Origin: Gemmatimonadota bacterium
GTDB taxonomy: Bacteria > Gemmatimonadota > Gemmatimonadetes > Gemmatimonadales > GWC2-71-9
Direction of reading: 5' to 3'
Length of the DNA: 64,000 bases
Assembly (NCBI GenBank): GCA_029262195.1
Contig: JAJCZX010000033.1
Span: 1-64,000, forward strand
Shown: positions 8,096 to 18,384 of the stretch, in pieces
Layout of the letters: every line of letters begins with the position of its first letter
Position numbering within the stretch: position 1 is the first letter of the stretch
Notes under the pieces: model-generated
Told to the model about the DNA's origin: nothing
What the model saw: the letters and a program-made list of their open reading frames with translations, nothing else
Database searches by the model: none
Translations under genes and position numbers: made by a program

Positions 8096-10755
8096 GTCGC
8101 CGGGCGGGCTTGTTGATTCGGATGTTGGTTTTTCTCTACCCGGCATCATTCAGGGAGCGATATGAAAAGGATGTGCTCGCCTCGCTTCGCGACGTGCTCG
8201 AAGAAGTCAGAACCCGTAGCCTGGTACCGAAGATTGTAGGAACAGCGAAGGCGCTGGTTGATTTCGTTGTTGCTGGAATTCTTGAGAGACTGACCGCTAT
8301 CGTCCGCGTGTTGGGTTTTGGCGTAGCCGAGCACCCCGTCGCCCTGCATAGAGGATTTGGTACCGCTCCCCGTCTTGGAAACGCGATCCGGTCGCTGACT
8401 CGAAATCCTGTCTACTCTCTTGTGTCGTTCCTCACCTTGGCGCTCGGTATCGGAGCCGGAGCAAGCATCTTCGCGGTCGTAAACGCCGTGTTGCTTGAAC
8501 CCCTGCCTTACCCGGAGCCAGAGCGAATCGTGACCATCTGGGAGCAAGACTTGGAAGCGGGGCCCCACGAACAAAATGTGGCACCACCGAACTTCTCGGA
8601 TTGGACGCAGCAGTCGGAAACGTTTGCAGCCATGGCTGCAGTGGCGCGCGAAAGTTTTGTCCTGCCGGGGGCGGATGGTCCGACCAAGGTGTCCGGTGGT
8701 GAGGTCACCTCTGATTTTTTTGCTGTTTTTGCTACCGTCCCGATCGTGGGAAGAAATCTCACGTCCGGCGATTCCGAACAGGGGGCCAGTCCGGTTGTCA
8801 TGATCAGCCACGGATTCTGGCAGCGCTGGTTTGGTGGTGATGCCGCGGCTGTGGGGCGCGATTTAGAGATCGATGGTGGGTTCCGTCGGGTAGTCGGGGT
8901 GTTGCCGGAGTCTTTCGAGTACAACGGTCCGGGTGATCTGTGGGTGCCGCTTGTCATTCCCGATGATCAACTTTCCGACAACTTTCGCGAAGCCAGGTAC
9001 CTGACGGTGGTTGGTCGTCTGGCAGCTGATAGAACAACCTGGCAGGCGCAGCAGGAACTTACGCGAATCGTTCACAACGCGAGAGGTGAAGCGTCTGAGC
9101 GGCGGTGGGGTGTCGTGGTCAAACCATTGAAAGATCACATGGTGGGTGATGTGGCAACTCTGCTGTGGCTAATAATGGGTGCGGTTGGGGTTCTGGTGGT
9201 TGTCGTCAGTGCAAATCTTGCTAACCTTGGGATTGCGCGAGCGACAGCGAGGACTAACGAGATGTCTGTACGTTTGGCTCTCGGAGCTTCGCGTGCCAGA
9301 ATTTTCGTTGAGACTCTTACCGAGAACATCGTTCTGTGCGTTGCTGGCGGTGCGATGGGATTGCTGGTCGCAGCATGGGCGGTCCGACCTCTGGTCGCAA
9401 TGGCACCGGTAACCATTCCGCGCCTTAATCAGGTCGCGGTTTCATGGGAGGTTGCAGGGCTGGTTTTTTCACTTGCCCTTCTAATAGGGTTTCTATTGAG
9501 TCTTATCGCGACCCTCCGGATCAACTACCGAAGTCCGGCGCTGGTATTGCGCGGCGAGTCGGGGGCCACCTCACCCGGACAGCGGCTCCGTTCAGGGTTA
9601 ATCGTGTCGGAAATTTCTCTGTCTCTCGCTCTGCTTATTCTTTCCGGGTTGCTGACCAAGAGTTTTTTGAAATTGGCCTCGGTAGATCCCGGGTTTGTCG
9701 CAGAGGGTGTTGCGACAGGGTTTTTGTCTTTGCCGGACGATCGTTTTCCAACTGACGAGTCCAAATTGTCGTTCTTCAATGATGTTCTTGCTGCAATGGA
9801 GACGTCGCCTGTTGTAGATGCGGTTGGTTTCTCGACAAATCTTCCGATGGCTGGTTCCAACATGAACTTCGGATTCAATCTCGAGTCCGACGAGGACAAG
9901 GGCCGCGGAGCACTGGTGGCTGAGTTTCACGCGGTTAACCGTGGCTACTTTGAGGCGCTGAGTATTCCCATTGTGAGTGGCACTTCCTTCTCTCCCGTGG
10001 ATCAACGTGGGGAGTTTGGACCGATTATTATCAACGAAACTTTCGCCCGTACCTATTTCCCCGGGCGAGATCCGCTCGATGAACGGATCCAGATTTTTTC
10101 GGATGAGGGATATACCTGGCGCACCATCGTGGGAGTGGTCGGGGATCTCATCCACGGCGGTTTGACCTCCGATCCCAAAGAGGAGGTCTACATACCAATG
10201 CAGGATCTGGTCTGGGGTTTCAACAACCTGGTTGTCAAAACCGCTGCCTCGCCCCAGGAGCTGACGGCGATCGTCCGCAACATCGTCGCAGAACTGGATC
10301 CGGGCCTCCCAGTGGACCCGATGGTGCCTTTCGACAGGTTTATCGATCGCTCTCTTGCTCCCTTGCGTTTCCAATCGTTGTTGTTCGGCCTGTTTGCGGG
10401 TGCCTCCGTGACTCTCAGCGGGATTGGCCTTTATGGTTTGATCGCGTTTGTGGTGGGTTCAAGAACGCGCGAATTCGGGATTCGGGTTGCCCTGGGCGCA
10501 CAATCGGGACGGGTCATCCGTCTGGTGTTGGGGCAGGGAACGCGGCTGATGGTTGGCGGACTGATAATCGGCCTGGCATTGGCGGTGGGGGTTTCCAGTT
10601 TGATTTCAGGGATGTTGTTTGAAGTGACTGTGGCAGATCCTGCGGTATTCGCCTGGGCGGTTTTCGGAGTAGCCCTGGTCTCGATCGGTGCTAGTCTGGT
10701 GCCGGCGTTACGAGCGGGAAAAACCGATCCGGTGAAAACGTTGAAAACGGGTTAG
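8092..10755 (+). CDS. ABC transporter permease, FtsX/MacB_PCD duplicated type (ADOP family)
   Basis: Two MacB-PCD/FtsX modules, N-terminal YPASFRERYEKDVLASLRD segment typical of ADOP; ALGASRARIFVETLTENIVL, RTREFGIRVALGAQSGRVIRLVLGQG. Confidence 0.85.
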   Translation: MSRRAGLLIRMLVFLYPASFRERYEKDVLASLRDVLEEVRTRSLVPKIVGTAKALVDFVVAGILERLTAIVRVLGFGVAEHPVALHRGFGTAPRLGNAIRSLTRNPVYSLVSFLTLALGIGAGASIFAVVNAVLLEPLPYPEPERIVTIWEQDLEAGPHEQNVAPPNFSDWTQQSETFAAMAAVARESFVLPGADGPTKVSGGEVTSDFFAVFATVPIVGRNLTSGDSEQGASPVVMISHGFWQRWFGGDAAAVGRDLEIDGGFRRVVGVLPESFEYNGPGDLWVPLVIPDDQLSDNFREARYLTVVGRLAADRTTWQAQQELTRIVHNARGEASERRWGVVVKPLKDHMVGDVATLLWLIMGAVGVLVVVVSANLANLGIARATARTNEMSVRLALGASRARIFVETLTENIVLCVAGGAMGLLVAAWAVRPLVAMAPVTIPRLNQVAVSWEVAGLVFSLALLIGFLLSLIATLRINYRSPALVLRGESGATSPGQRLRSGLIVSEISLSLALLILSGLLTKSFLKLASVDPGFVAEGVATGFLSLPDDRFPTDESKLSFFNDVLAAMETSPVVDAVGFSTNLPMAGSNMNFGFNLESDEDKGRGALVAEFHAVNRGYFEALSIPIVSGTSFSPVDQRGEFGPIIINETFARTYFPGRDPLDERIQIFSDEGYTWRTIVGVVGDLIHGGLTSDPKEEVYIPMQDLVWGFNNLVVKTAASPQELTAIVRNIVAELDPGLPVDPMVPFDRFIDRSLAPLRFQSLLFGLFAGASVTLSGIGLYGLIAFVVGSRTREFGIRVALGAQSGRVIRLVLGQGTRLMVGGLIIGLALAVGVSSLISGMLFEVTVADPAVFAWAVFGVALVSIGASLVPALRAGKTDPVKTLKTG

Positions 10756-10898
10756 TGGCCCATCTGGACGCCGCCCCCACCACAGACCATCTTTGTTGAG
10801 GTGCCAGGATCTGGCTGGGCCGGTTTTTTGTGTTCCCTGTCGTGAAACCTGAGCGCCGGGGATGGGGTAAAAGACGTGTAATACATTGGTGACTTGGC

Positions 10899-12320
10899 GT
10901 GGCAAAAACCTCCTGTTTTTTGGTAGTTCTGGCTATAAGTTGGTTGGTGGGCTGTGGAAACGGAGCCGAGCCCCTTCCCACCGATGCGTCTGCTCCTACC
11001 GTGAGTGAAATCCTCCAGTTGGCCCCCGACTCTGGCGGATTCGGATTCGCTCAAGTGTTTGTTACAGCGAAAGATTCTGGAAATGCAATTGATCCTAACG
11101 CTGCCACGTTGCGGGTGCTCAGCGCGGGCAAACCCGATGTCGTCGTCCCCGTCAGCGAGGTCTGGCAGGACACACTTATCTTCCGTGAGCAGGAAGACGA
11201 TATGTGGGCTGCCGGTAGCAATACGCTTCAAGTTAGTGTCGGCGATGGTGCAGGGAACGTTGGCCAAGCATCCGGGACCCTCCGACTCCCCCGTCTTGTG
11301 TGGGGTAACACCATCAATGTGGCCCTGGCCACCGAGTCTGCCGGAAAATTTTTCACCTGTGGAGACGATCCGCGGCTTTTCAGAACGATGGATGGTGTCA
11401 TGACCGCATTTGACCCGTCGACCACACCTCCTCATTTGATGGATGCTGTTCACAATCCTTATCATCATCCTCTGATAAACGGTGGGGGAGGGAAGGATGT
11501 TTTTTGTGGGGTGGGTGATTCGGTTATGCTGGTGGGCAGTATACCTGGCCAGCGCTTTGATCGCCGGTTGAACCGGTGGTTGGATCCCGTACTTAGTGAT
11601 ACCCTCCCTTTGTTTCATGACCCGATAGCCAACTCGCTAAGCTCCCAAGATCAGTTCTTCACGTTTATTCCCTGGGGTTTCGATCAATTGACTCAGATGG
11701 AGATACCGGGTGGAATTGGGTTGTTCGATCGCTCCACGAATTCGTTTGTCCCCGGCTGGTTCCTTGAAACCCGTGGTGCTGCTCTTATCGCACCCGTCAC
11801 TGCGGACAAAATATATTTAGCGGGGTCGGGGTCCGGCAGCTTTTCGGTTCTTGTCTCAGTCGATGCGGCCAATGGGGCTGTTGCGAATGAGATTTCGGTT
11901 CCGGGTAAGCAACCGGGGCAGGTGGCTGGAGTAGCGTTCGGGCGTGGACGGCAAAATGCGTATGTCCGTTTCAGCGGAGGTTCGTCCGGCGGAGGGATCG
12001 GCTCGATCAATACCGAAACCGATGTCGTCGAGAGCGCAGACATACGGGTCGGATATTCGGTGCACGGGCTAGCTGTTGATTCAGCGGAAACGTTGCTGTT
12101 TGTGATGTCAACGGAAGTCAGAGGCGACTCGGTTTACGCCTATTATTCTCTGCGGAACCCTCAAACCTTTGGAGTGATGGAAACGATTCTTCGAGGTCGC
12201 GGAAGGTTCCTGTTCCAGGCAGTGTCGGCCGACGAGACGTTCCCCTGGTTCGCTCCCAACGGCAGGATAATCCTCATTCCTCGGGAGGGTGACATAGATG
12301 TCTTTTATGTCAGGAACTAG
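10899..12320 (+). CDS. hypothetical lipoprotein, possible beta-propeller
   Basis: N-terminal lipobox-like AISWLVGCGNG; long ORF with repetitive strand pattern. Confidence 0.5.
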   Translation: MAKTSCFLVVLAISWLVGCGNGAEPLPTDASAPTVSEILQLAPDSGGFGFAQVFVTAKDSGNAIDPNAATLRVLSAGKPDVVVPVSEVWQDTLIFREQEDDMWAAGSNTLQVSVGDGAGNVGQASGTLRLPRLVWGNTINVALATESAGKFFTCGDDPRLFRTMDGVMTAFDPSTTPPHLMDAVHNPYHHPLINGGGGKDVFCGVGDSVMLVGSIPGQRFDRRLNRWLDPVLSDTLPLFHDPIANSLSSQDQFFTFIPWGFDQLTQMEIPGGIGLFDRSTNSFVPGWFLETRGAALIAPVTADKIYLAGSGSGSFSVLVSVDAANGAVANEISVPGKQPGQVAGVAFGRGRQNAYVRFSGGSSGGGIGSINTETDVVESADIRVGYSVHGLAVDSAETLLFVMSTEVRGDSVYAYYSLRNPQTFGVMETILRGRGRFLFQAVSADETFPWFAPNGRIILIPREGDIDVFYVRN

Positions 12321-13674
12321 ACGCAGCGTTTGCGGCTTGGCGGCGGCAGTGTTGTTGGTCACGGGAGGGTGTCATGACGCTCCTGTCCAGGCCCCGCCGG
12401 GTGGGAGGATGCACCTGTCCAGCCATCACGTGTTGGGAGGGGATTCGGTCATTCTCATCGGTCAGGGTGTTTCCGCGCTCTACCAGTTAGGCGATGCGGG
12501 CGTAACTAGCGACGATACTCTTTCCCTCAGTTTCGGTCCGTACCGTATTTCTGAGTTCTATCGTGTTGGTATCGATTCGGTCGGCTTTGTTGTCTCCGAT
12601 ACGACGGCGACCGGGACGTACCCATTGATTGTGAGGAAGGGAGGTGAGGTACTTTTGCTTGAGAACGACGCCCTTCACGTCTCAGGGTTTACTTCCTACC
12701 TCGAGCGGACGGAGGACTTTCTGCTCTCTGCCTTGAGAGAATTCAATAATCGGGCAATCGGATTTGATCGTGGCGGTGAGGTCGTGCTAATTGACCCTGA
12801 AACTCTTTTGGAAACTGGCCTTGGAATTGTCAGTTGCGGCTCCGTCTTCAGCCTGGGTGTGGGGTTGAGTTTTCGGCCGGGTGGTTTCCTGGTCGGGAAC
12901 AACGGATGTAGGCCCACGGCGGTGACCTACCAGGTGCTAGCTGGCAAGATTACCGAAGTGGATTCCATTCCCAATTGCGGATGGTCAGCCCCCCGGCATT
13001 TGGTTGAGGTCGCTCCAGGAGTTTGCGTCATTCGGGAAAAGCGGGGGCTCTTGTTCGAAGGGGAATTCTTACGCTACCTCAGTACTCAGAGTTGGTTGAT
13101 GAAACTGTCCCCTAACAACAGGTGGGTCGTTCCTACTAGCTCGTGGACTTTCTTCGAGAGGGCTTGGCCGCTCGTGAAATCTGTACCGGGTGAGGGACGT
13201 TTCCTTTTTCCCTTTCCCGAAGCTGGGCGCCTGAATGCGGCCGAATTTACAGCCGACGGAGATACGCTTTACTACGCGTCTTCCAGCGATCACCATCCCG
13301 ACTATCTCGACGTGCTTTCTCTCAATGAAATGAAATTGCTCCGTCGACGGGAGTTGGCGTTGGCGCCCCTGGCTCTTATCGTTGACCCACTCGACGCTCA
13401 AACGCTTTTGATGATCAGTGAAGAGTTAGTGGATTCGGCAATCAGCGCTCAGGACGGAAACAGGATTCGCTGGGACTTTTCGAGTCGGAAGGTGCTAGAA
13501 CTGATCGATGTGTCGACCCTGGAGACAGTGAAACGAGTAGCAACGCCGGTCGCTCCGATGTTGCCCCCCTCAAGTCGGTGGACATCCGCGACTCCAATCA
13601 GAGCAAGGAACAGAGCGGTGTACTTTATTGAACCGTGGGGGAATCAGCGCTGGCGGTTTGACATAGAGCGCTGA
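12298..13674 (+). CDS. hypothetical lipoprotein, possible beta-propeller
   Basis: Lipobox-like VLLVTGGCHD; overlaps the 3' end of the previous ORF by 23 nt. Confidence 0.5.
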   Translation: MSFMSGTRRSVCGLAAAVLLVTGGCHDAPVQAPPGGRMHLSSHHVLGGDSVILIGQGVSALYQLGDAGVTSDDTLSLSFGPYRISEFYRVGIDSVGFVVSDTTATGTYPLIVRKGGEVLLLENDALHVSGFTSYLERTEDFLLSALREFNNRAIGFDRGGEVVLIDPETLLETGLGIVSCGSVFSLGVGLSFRPGGFLVGNNGCRPTAVTYQVLAGKITEVDSIPNCGWSAPRHLVEVAPGVCVIREKRGLLFEGEFLRYLSTQSWLMKLSPNNRWVVPTSSWTFFERAWPLVKSVPGEGRFLFPFPEAGRLNAAEFTADGDTLYYASSSDHHPDYLDVLSLNEMKLLRRRELALAPLALIVDPLDAQTLLMISEELVDSAISAQDGNRIRWDFSSRKVLELIDVSTLETVKRVATPVAPMLPPSSRWTSATPIRARNRAVYFIEPWGNQRWRFDIER

Positions 13675-13716
13675 TTTAGTTCCTTGACGCCGCCTTGACG
13701 GCATGGCGCCATCATT

Positions 13717-14142
13717 GTGTCGACCGAAAGGGAGACTCCAATGGCGCTTTTATCGAGGGTTCACAGTAGGACGGCCGGTATGTTGTGTGGCGCGATGTAT
13801 TGCGTGGTGTCAGTTACAGGATGCGGAGCCGGATGGCGTCGCGTTTACCACGCCAGCGCGGGTCCTGCGGATGGTCAACAACAGGCCCAAGTTTGGCAGC
13901 GTGGTGAATACACGCGGTTGCACGCGGTAGAAATCCGTGACTCCGTTATCTCCGGCGTCCATTTCATGAGTCCGACCAACTGTGTGTCGTGCCGGGTACT
14001 TTTCCCATTGGCTCAGGTTGACTCCATCCGATTCGGGACTCCAGAGCAAGGATTTTTCAGGGGAGTTGGCCTGGTGTTTTTGGCGATGCTGGGCCTGATC
14101 GCCGCGATCTGCGGTGTGGGAGGGGGGTGTTATTATGATTAA
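13717..14142 (+). CDS. hypothetical protein with N-terminal signal and C-terminal TM
   Basis: Open frame with hydrophobic C-terminal FRGVGLVFLAMLGLIAAICGVGGG. Confidence 0.4.
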   Translation: MSTERETPMALLSRVHSRTAGMLCGAMYCVVSVTGCGAGWRRVYHASAGPADGQQQAQVWQRGEYTRLHAVEIRDSVISGVHFMSPTNCVSCRVLFPLAQVDSIRFGTPEQGFFRGVGLVFLAMLGLIAAICGVGGGCYYD

Positions 14143-14653
14143 CGCCTCAATAACTAAATCCTTCGCACTTTTGCTGCTCGCAGTTGTTTGCGGACCGTCG
14201 CCGTTGGAATCGCAACGCAGGAGGCCAGGGCCCCCCCGCACGGGTCAAGTAGTTCGTTGGGACACCATGAGCGGACAACGCGGGGCCGGCAGGATCGCAG
14301 AAGACTATGAGCCAGGGTCGGGAATACTGATCTTGTGCCCGCAGTTCAAATCATGCACCTCCGGCTTCGATCCAGTTGATCCCGATACTTTGGATTTGTC
14401 TACGGTGGGAAGTCTTGAGGTGCAAGTCCGAGACGGCACCGTACGAGGCGCCAAAATCGGAGGATTGGTCGGGGTGTTGGTGTTGGGGTCGTTGGCTCTG
14501 GGGTTGAGCGGCTTGAATGACAGTGGACCCAACACGCTTGAATATGCCATTGGGGTGACGGTTGGGTCGTTACCGTTCGCTCTGGTCGGGGCGCTAATAG
14601 GGAATACTGCGGATGTCTGGCGTCCCCTGAGAATGGAAAGAGATTTTCGGTAG
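14114..14653 (+). CDS. hypothetical exported/membrane protein
   Basis: Signal peptide; two C-terminal glycine-rich hydrophobic helices; overlaps previous ORF. Confidence 0.45.
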   Translation: MWEGGVIMINASITKSFALLLLAVVCGPSPLESQRRRPGPPRTGQVVRWDTMSGQRGAGRIAEDYEPGSGILILCPQFKSCTSGFDPVDPDTLDLSTVGSLEVQVRDGTVRGAKIGGLVGVLVLGSLALGLSGLNDSGPNTLEYAIGVTVGSLPFALVGALIGNTADVWRPLRMERDFR

Positions 14654-14668
14654 GCTCACTGGCGCAGG

Positions 14669-15859
14669 TCAGGCCGGTTGTTTACTTCGCCGGGTGTACT
14701 GAAACAAAAACAAGGCGCTGAGGATAAGAGTCGCAGTCCCGCCAATCGCCAGCGCCATCGAGTTCCCACCAATTGAAACCAGAGGCTCGGCAAGGAATGC
14801 GGAAAGGAATGATCCAAAGAACAAAGACATCGAAAGCAATCCCACAGCTCGTCCTCTGACTTCGTCAGGTGCCTTGTCGGTGACCCACATGTTCAGGTTG
14901 GGGAACGCGAATCCTGCTCCTAATCCTGTTATGCTGATACCCACCGCCAGAGTCACTAGCGAGGTTGCCACCGACATCAGCCAGAAACCCGCCCCTACTA
15001 TCGCAAACAACCCGACGAACAAAGTCTGAATGTCCAATCGTTTTCGAACGGTGGCGTAAAGCGCACCGGCGGTTGTACTGAAAAGGGTCGAAAGCGCCAG
15101 TGTTGCCCCGACCACCGCATTTGATACTCCCAGTAATTCCTTCATGTGAAATGGGAGCACGACCGGCATCATGTAAAAGACTGCCACATAAAAAATGCAA
15201 ACCATATAGATGTTCCAGCATGGCTTGAGATCTTTCAGCGATCCGGAGTCCTTGTGCAGGTGACTCCGATCCGGTTCTCTGATGAAAAGGACTATTAGCA
15301 GGAGCACAGCCAGACCAAAGCCGTAAAACAGAAACGGCAGCCTCCAGTGCACATCTCCCAGAGTGCCGGCAGCTATAAGAAACACCATTCCACCTGCCGC
15401 CATAGTTGCGGCCTGGTACCCCATCATTCGGATACGGTCATCCGAATGGTAGTAATCCCCGATCAAGGAAGTTGTCGTCGTGAGCACCCCGGCAATACCC
15501 AAACCAAGAACCAGGCGGCTGACGATTATTGCGTAAATAGAATCGAGGAAATATCCGGCCAGTCCGCCTATTGTGAAAACCAGAACTGAAAATGTGTAGA
15601 TCTGTTTGCGGCCTTTGACATCAATCGCCCATCCGATCAGCGGAGCCGCAAGTACCGTGGTGACCGCCGGGCTGGTCAGGACGAGGCGCGAAAGCAAACT
15701 GATATTGGGGACCGAGGCGAAATGCGCTGCTATTTCCGGAAGCAGCGGCGCCATCGCGGTTCCTGAAAGAACCGGTAGAGTGCCTGCCAGGAGGAGGGTG
15801 TATTTTGCCGCAGGCGGGGGAGAGTTCTTCACCCCAGAAATGTAACTCTCAACTTCCAA
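14669..15859 (-). CDS. MFS transporter
   Basis: 12-TM MFS pattern, LIGWAIDVKGRKQIYTFSVLVFTIGG; first residues MEVESYI fall in a heptamer repeat, so the true start is probably further in. Confidence 0.8.
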   Translation of the reverse strand: MEVESYISGVKNSPPPAAKYTLLLAGTLPVLSGTAMAPLLPEIAAHFASVPNISLLSRLVLTSPAVTTVLAAPLIGWAIDVKGRKQIYTFSVLVFTIGGLAGYFLDSIYAIIVSRLVLGLGIAGVLTTTTSLIGDYYHSDDRIRMMGYQAATMAAGGMVFLIAAGTLGDVHWRLPFLFYGFGLAVLLLIVLFIREPDRSHLHKDSGSLKDLKPCWNIYMVCIFYVAVFYMMPVVLPFHMKELLGVSNAVVGATLALSTLFSTTAGALYATVRKRLDIQTLFVGLFAIVGAGFWLMSVATSLVTLAVGISITGLGAGFAFPNLNMWVTDKAPDEVRGRAVGLLSMSLFFGSFLSAFLAEPLVSIGGNSMALAIGGTATLILSALFLFQYTRRSKQPA

Positions 15860-15878
15860 CGTCTAACTTCCAACTTAC
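15844..15878. repeat. degenerate 7-bp tandem repeat, about 5 units, AACTTCC type
   Basis: AACTCTC AACTTCC AACGTCT AACTTCC AACTTAC. Confidence 0.8.
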
Positions 15879-15880
15879 AG

Positions 15881-15954
15881 TGCGCCAGGCAGGATTCGAA
15901 CCTGCGACCTTTCGCTCCGGAGGCGAACACTCTATCCAGCTGAGCTACTGGCGC
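15881..15954 (-). tRNA. tRNA-Arg (anticodon CCG)
   Basis: Reverse complement GCGCCAGTAGCTCAGCTGGATAGAGTGTTCGCCTCCGGAGCGAAAGGTCGCAGGTTCGAATCCTGCCTGGCGCA folds as a cloverleaf; anticodon loop CTCCGGA. Confidence 0.95.
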
Positions 15955-15978
15955 GTACGGGGGATTGAGGGGAACCAA

Positions 15979-16006
15979 CCGCTCCCCGCTCCCCGCCCTC
16001 CGCTCC
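15979..16006. repeat. degenerate 7-bp tandem repeat, 4 units, CCGCTCC type (reverse complement of GGAGCGG)
   Basis: CCGCTCC CCGCTCC CCGCCCT CCGCTCC. Confidence 0.8.
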
Positions 16007-16051
16007 CTTTTTGTCGAGCGGAGTCTCAATCTCTACAATCATGGTGAAAGT

Positions 16052-18310
16052 TCAAGCCTTGGAGATAAATTTCTCCAATTGGCGCCCGTCGGTGGAGAGC
16101 AGTTCTCTCACGCGTTCGGTGTTCACCGAGGCAACGATGATATCGCCGATCTCGGTGGTGACAGAATCGAAAATCCCCAGTTTGTCCTTCATTCCTGCCG
16201 CTTGTTTCTGATTGTCGTCGGTAGGGGTGACATAGTGAACCGAGACCACATCATACCGGTGGATTGCGAACAGGTGCATCAGGGTCATCAAACGCTTCTG
16301 TCGCAGATCCTCCCGGAAATTGTTCTGATCGCGCACCGACATGATGTGGCGGTCGCTACGGTCCAGGATGTGTGCGAACACGATATTGGCGAATATTTCG
16401 CCGTCCTTGCCTTCAATCCTCAATTCCAGCAGGTCAGAGCCCGGTGAGTGGGGCCTCAACCTCACCGACATTTTTTCCGTGATCTTGTAGTGTGTGGCCC
16501 AGGCGTCCAGCCAGCCTTCCAGGACTGACGGTGGAACTTCAGTCTGAATCATGTGCTGGAATTGAGTGGAGCCTTTGCCCATCGCTTTTGTTGTAGCCGT
16601 GCGACCTGACGAAGCTGTCAGCGCTCCATCGATGCGGGGGCCGCCTACCAGCGTTTGCGGGGTCTTATAAGGCGAATTCAGGAGCCGCAATTTCCTCTGC
16701 AGTTTAGCGAGGGCGAGCATCCCATTCTCGTTGAGGTCCGCCGCGAATTCCTCGGATGCCAGGCCGTCTACCTGATGCCCGCCATAGGTGATGAAATTGA
16801 AGACGAAACCCAGTTTACCAAGTTCTTCGGGAAAGGCTTTCATCTCTTCGTCCGACATTCCCGTTGTGTCCCAACTGAATGATGGTGAAAGATTGTAGGC
16901 CAGCATCTGATCTGGGAATTTCGCATGGATAGCTTCGGCGAAAACCTTCGCGTCCTTCAGATCAGCCGTCTTCGTCTCCATCCACAAAAGGTCCGCGAAC
17001 GGTGCCACCGCCAGAGATTTGGCGATGGAGTAGTCGATGCCTCCCCGAATCTGATAGAAACCCTCGAGAGTACGGGCGGGTGACGCGTCCCAGTGAGGTT
17101 CTAAACCAAGAGAGTTCGCCTTTTTCTTCGCCTCGTGGTAAGAAGCCCTCGCGGCAAATTCGAGCCAGGCCTCGGGGGTAATACCGAGGTCCTCGCCCTC
17201 CTCGGTGCGGAACACGATCCGATCTGCCACCGCTTCCCCGTAAGTTTTGATGCCGGCCTCTTCTTCCCAGACTCCGACGAATTGTGACGAAATCGAGTCG
17301 AGAGTTTTTTCTAGGTTGGTCTCTTCTCCAGATTTTAGAGCTGCCAGTTTCTGGTCGGCGAAATCGAGAATCCCGTGTGATTTGAGCCAGTTGTGAGCCT
17401 CTGCATATTCAGCGTCTGGTACGCGGTACAACAGGTGGCCGTTGACGTATTCGTTGCCAGCTTCGTTGATGTATTTCAGCATCGCGAGGTGGCAATACTT
17501 GTAGTGTGGAACGCTCGGGTTCGTAGCACCGAGGACAAAGGGATGATCTCTGTCGTCGTTGGCGCTCTCAAGCAGAGTAGCCGACTCGGCGTCGGTGCGC
17601 GCCACGATGATGCCCGGCACCTCCATAACGTCCAGCTGGAAGCGAGCCGTGTTTAGACGCTTGATCTGTTCGTCAACCGGGACTAACACCTTCCCTCCCT
17701 GGTGTCCACATTTTTTTGTGCCCGGTTTCTGATCTTCGATGTGGTATCCCGTGACCCCGACTTCCACGAAACGCCGTATGAGGTTTCTCACGTGGGCGTC
17801 GCCTCCGTGCCCCGTGTCCGCATCAGCAATAATGAACGGCCGAAAATCCACCTCGGGGGCGTTGGCACGCTCTTCGTCGGTCATTCGCGAACGGGCAAAC
17901 GTCTGGTTTTTGTCTGCAGCCAGCAAAGCCCTCACCAGGCTTGCCGCTTCGTCCGGCACCTGACTGAGAGGGTAACTTGCGAGGTCCGATCCCGGGTCTT
18001 CTTCCTTTGATCCTTTAGCCGATGTGGCCCAACCGCCGAGGTAAATCCCCCTGATGCCGCTACGAACCATTTGAACGGCCTGTCCCGGAGAATAGGGACC
18101 GAATGTTGTGATGGATTTGCCCTGTTTGAAAAGATCCCTTAATAGATCGAAGAACCCGGCCGAAGCGTTTTTCGCTATCGAATAATCGCGGCGAATGGTG
18201 CCGCGTTGTTCGACGACCTGGCGAGGCGAGTAGAGCCTCGTTACTCCGTCAAACCGTTGCGTTGAAAACCAGGCTGCGGTGTCGGCGACTTCCGTTTCAA
18301 ATGCATCCAT
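16052..18310 (-). CDS. aceA: isocitrate lyase, large form
   Basis: ICL signature [46 protein letters not shown]; start chosen at MDAFETEV. Confidence 0.92.
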   Translation of the reverse strand: MDAFETEVADTAAWFSTQRFDGVTRLYSPRQVVEQRGTIRRDYSIAKNASAGFFDLLRDLFKQGKSITTFGPYSPGQAVQMVRSGIRGIYLGGWATSAKGSKEEDPGSDLASYPLSQVPDEAASLVRALLAADKNQTFARSRMTDEERANAPEVDFRPFIIADADTGHGGDAHVRNLIRRFVEVGVTGYHIEDQKPGTKKCGHQGGKVLVPVDEQIKRLNTARFQLDVMEVPGIIVARTDAESATLLESANDDRDHPFVLGATNPSVPHYKYCHLAMLKYINEAGNEYVNGHLLYRVPDAEYAEAHNWLKSHGILDFADQKLAALKSGEETNLEKTLDSISSQFVGVWEEEAGIKTYGEAVADRIVFRTEEGEDLGITPEAWLEFAARASYHEAKKKANSLGLEPHWDASPARTLEGFYQIRGGIDYSIAKSLAVAPFADLLWMETKTADLKDAKVFAEAIHAKFPDQMLAYNLSPSFSWDTTGMSDEEMKAFPEELGKLGFVFNFITYGGHQVDGLASEEFAADLNENGMLALAKLQRKLRLLNSPYKTPQTLVGGPRIDGALTASSGRTATTKAMGKGSTQFQHMIQTEVPPSVLEGWLDAWATHYKITEKMSVRLRPHSPGSDLLELRIEGKDGEIFANIVFAHILDRSDRHIMSVRDQNNFREDLRQKRLMTLMHLFAIHRYDVVSVHYVTPTDDNQKQAAGMKDKLGIFDSVTTEIGDIIVASVNTERVRELLSTDGRQLEKFISKA

Positions 18311-18326
18311 GGTACGATCCTCGTTA

Positions 18327-18354
18327 GGGAGTGGGGAACGGGGGGTGGGGAGCG
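18327..18354. repeat. degenerate 7-bp tandem repeat, 4 units, GGGAGYG type
   Basis: GGGAGTG GGGAACG GGGGGTG GGGAGCG between aceB and aceA. Confidence 0.75.
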
Positions 18355-18384
18355 GGTGAACCGCACCTGTGCCCTCCTCCCAAC

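Noticed and set aside
9598-10374. 258-aa minus-strand ORF
   Set aside because: Antisense to the conserved ADOP permease; no domain pattern.
7763-10755. complete MacAB-type ABC exporter
   Set aside because: No ATPase or membrane-fusion protein next to any of the three permeases.
10801-10830. terminator-like GCCAGGATCTGGC...GGTTTTTTG after the first permease
   Set aside because: Stem is short and separated from the T-run by 7 nt; support too weak for a feature call.
10752-11618. 288-aa minus-strand ORF
   Set aside because: Antisense to a lipoprotein-type ORF with signal peptide; translation is low-complexity His/Arg/Pro-rich.
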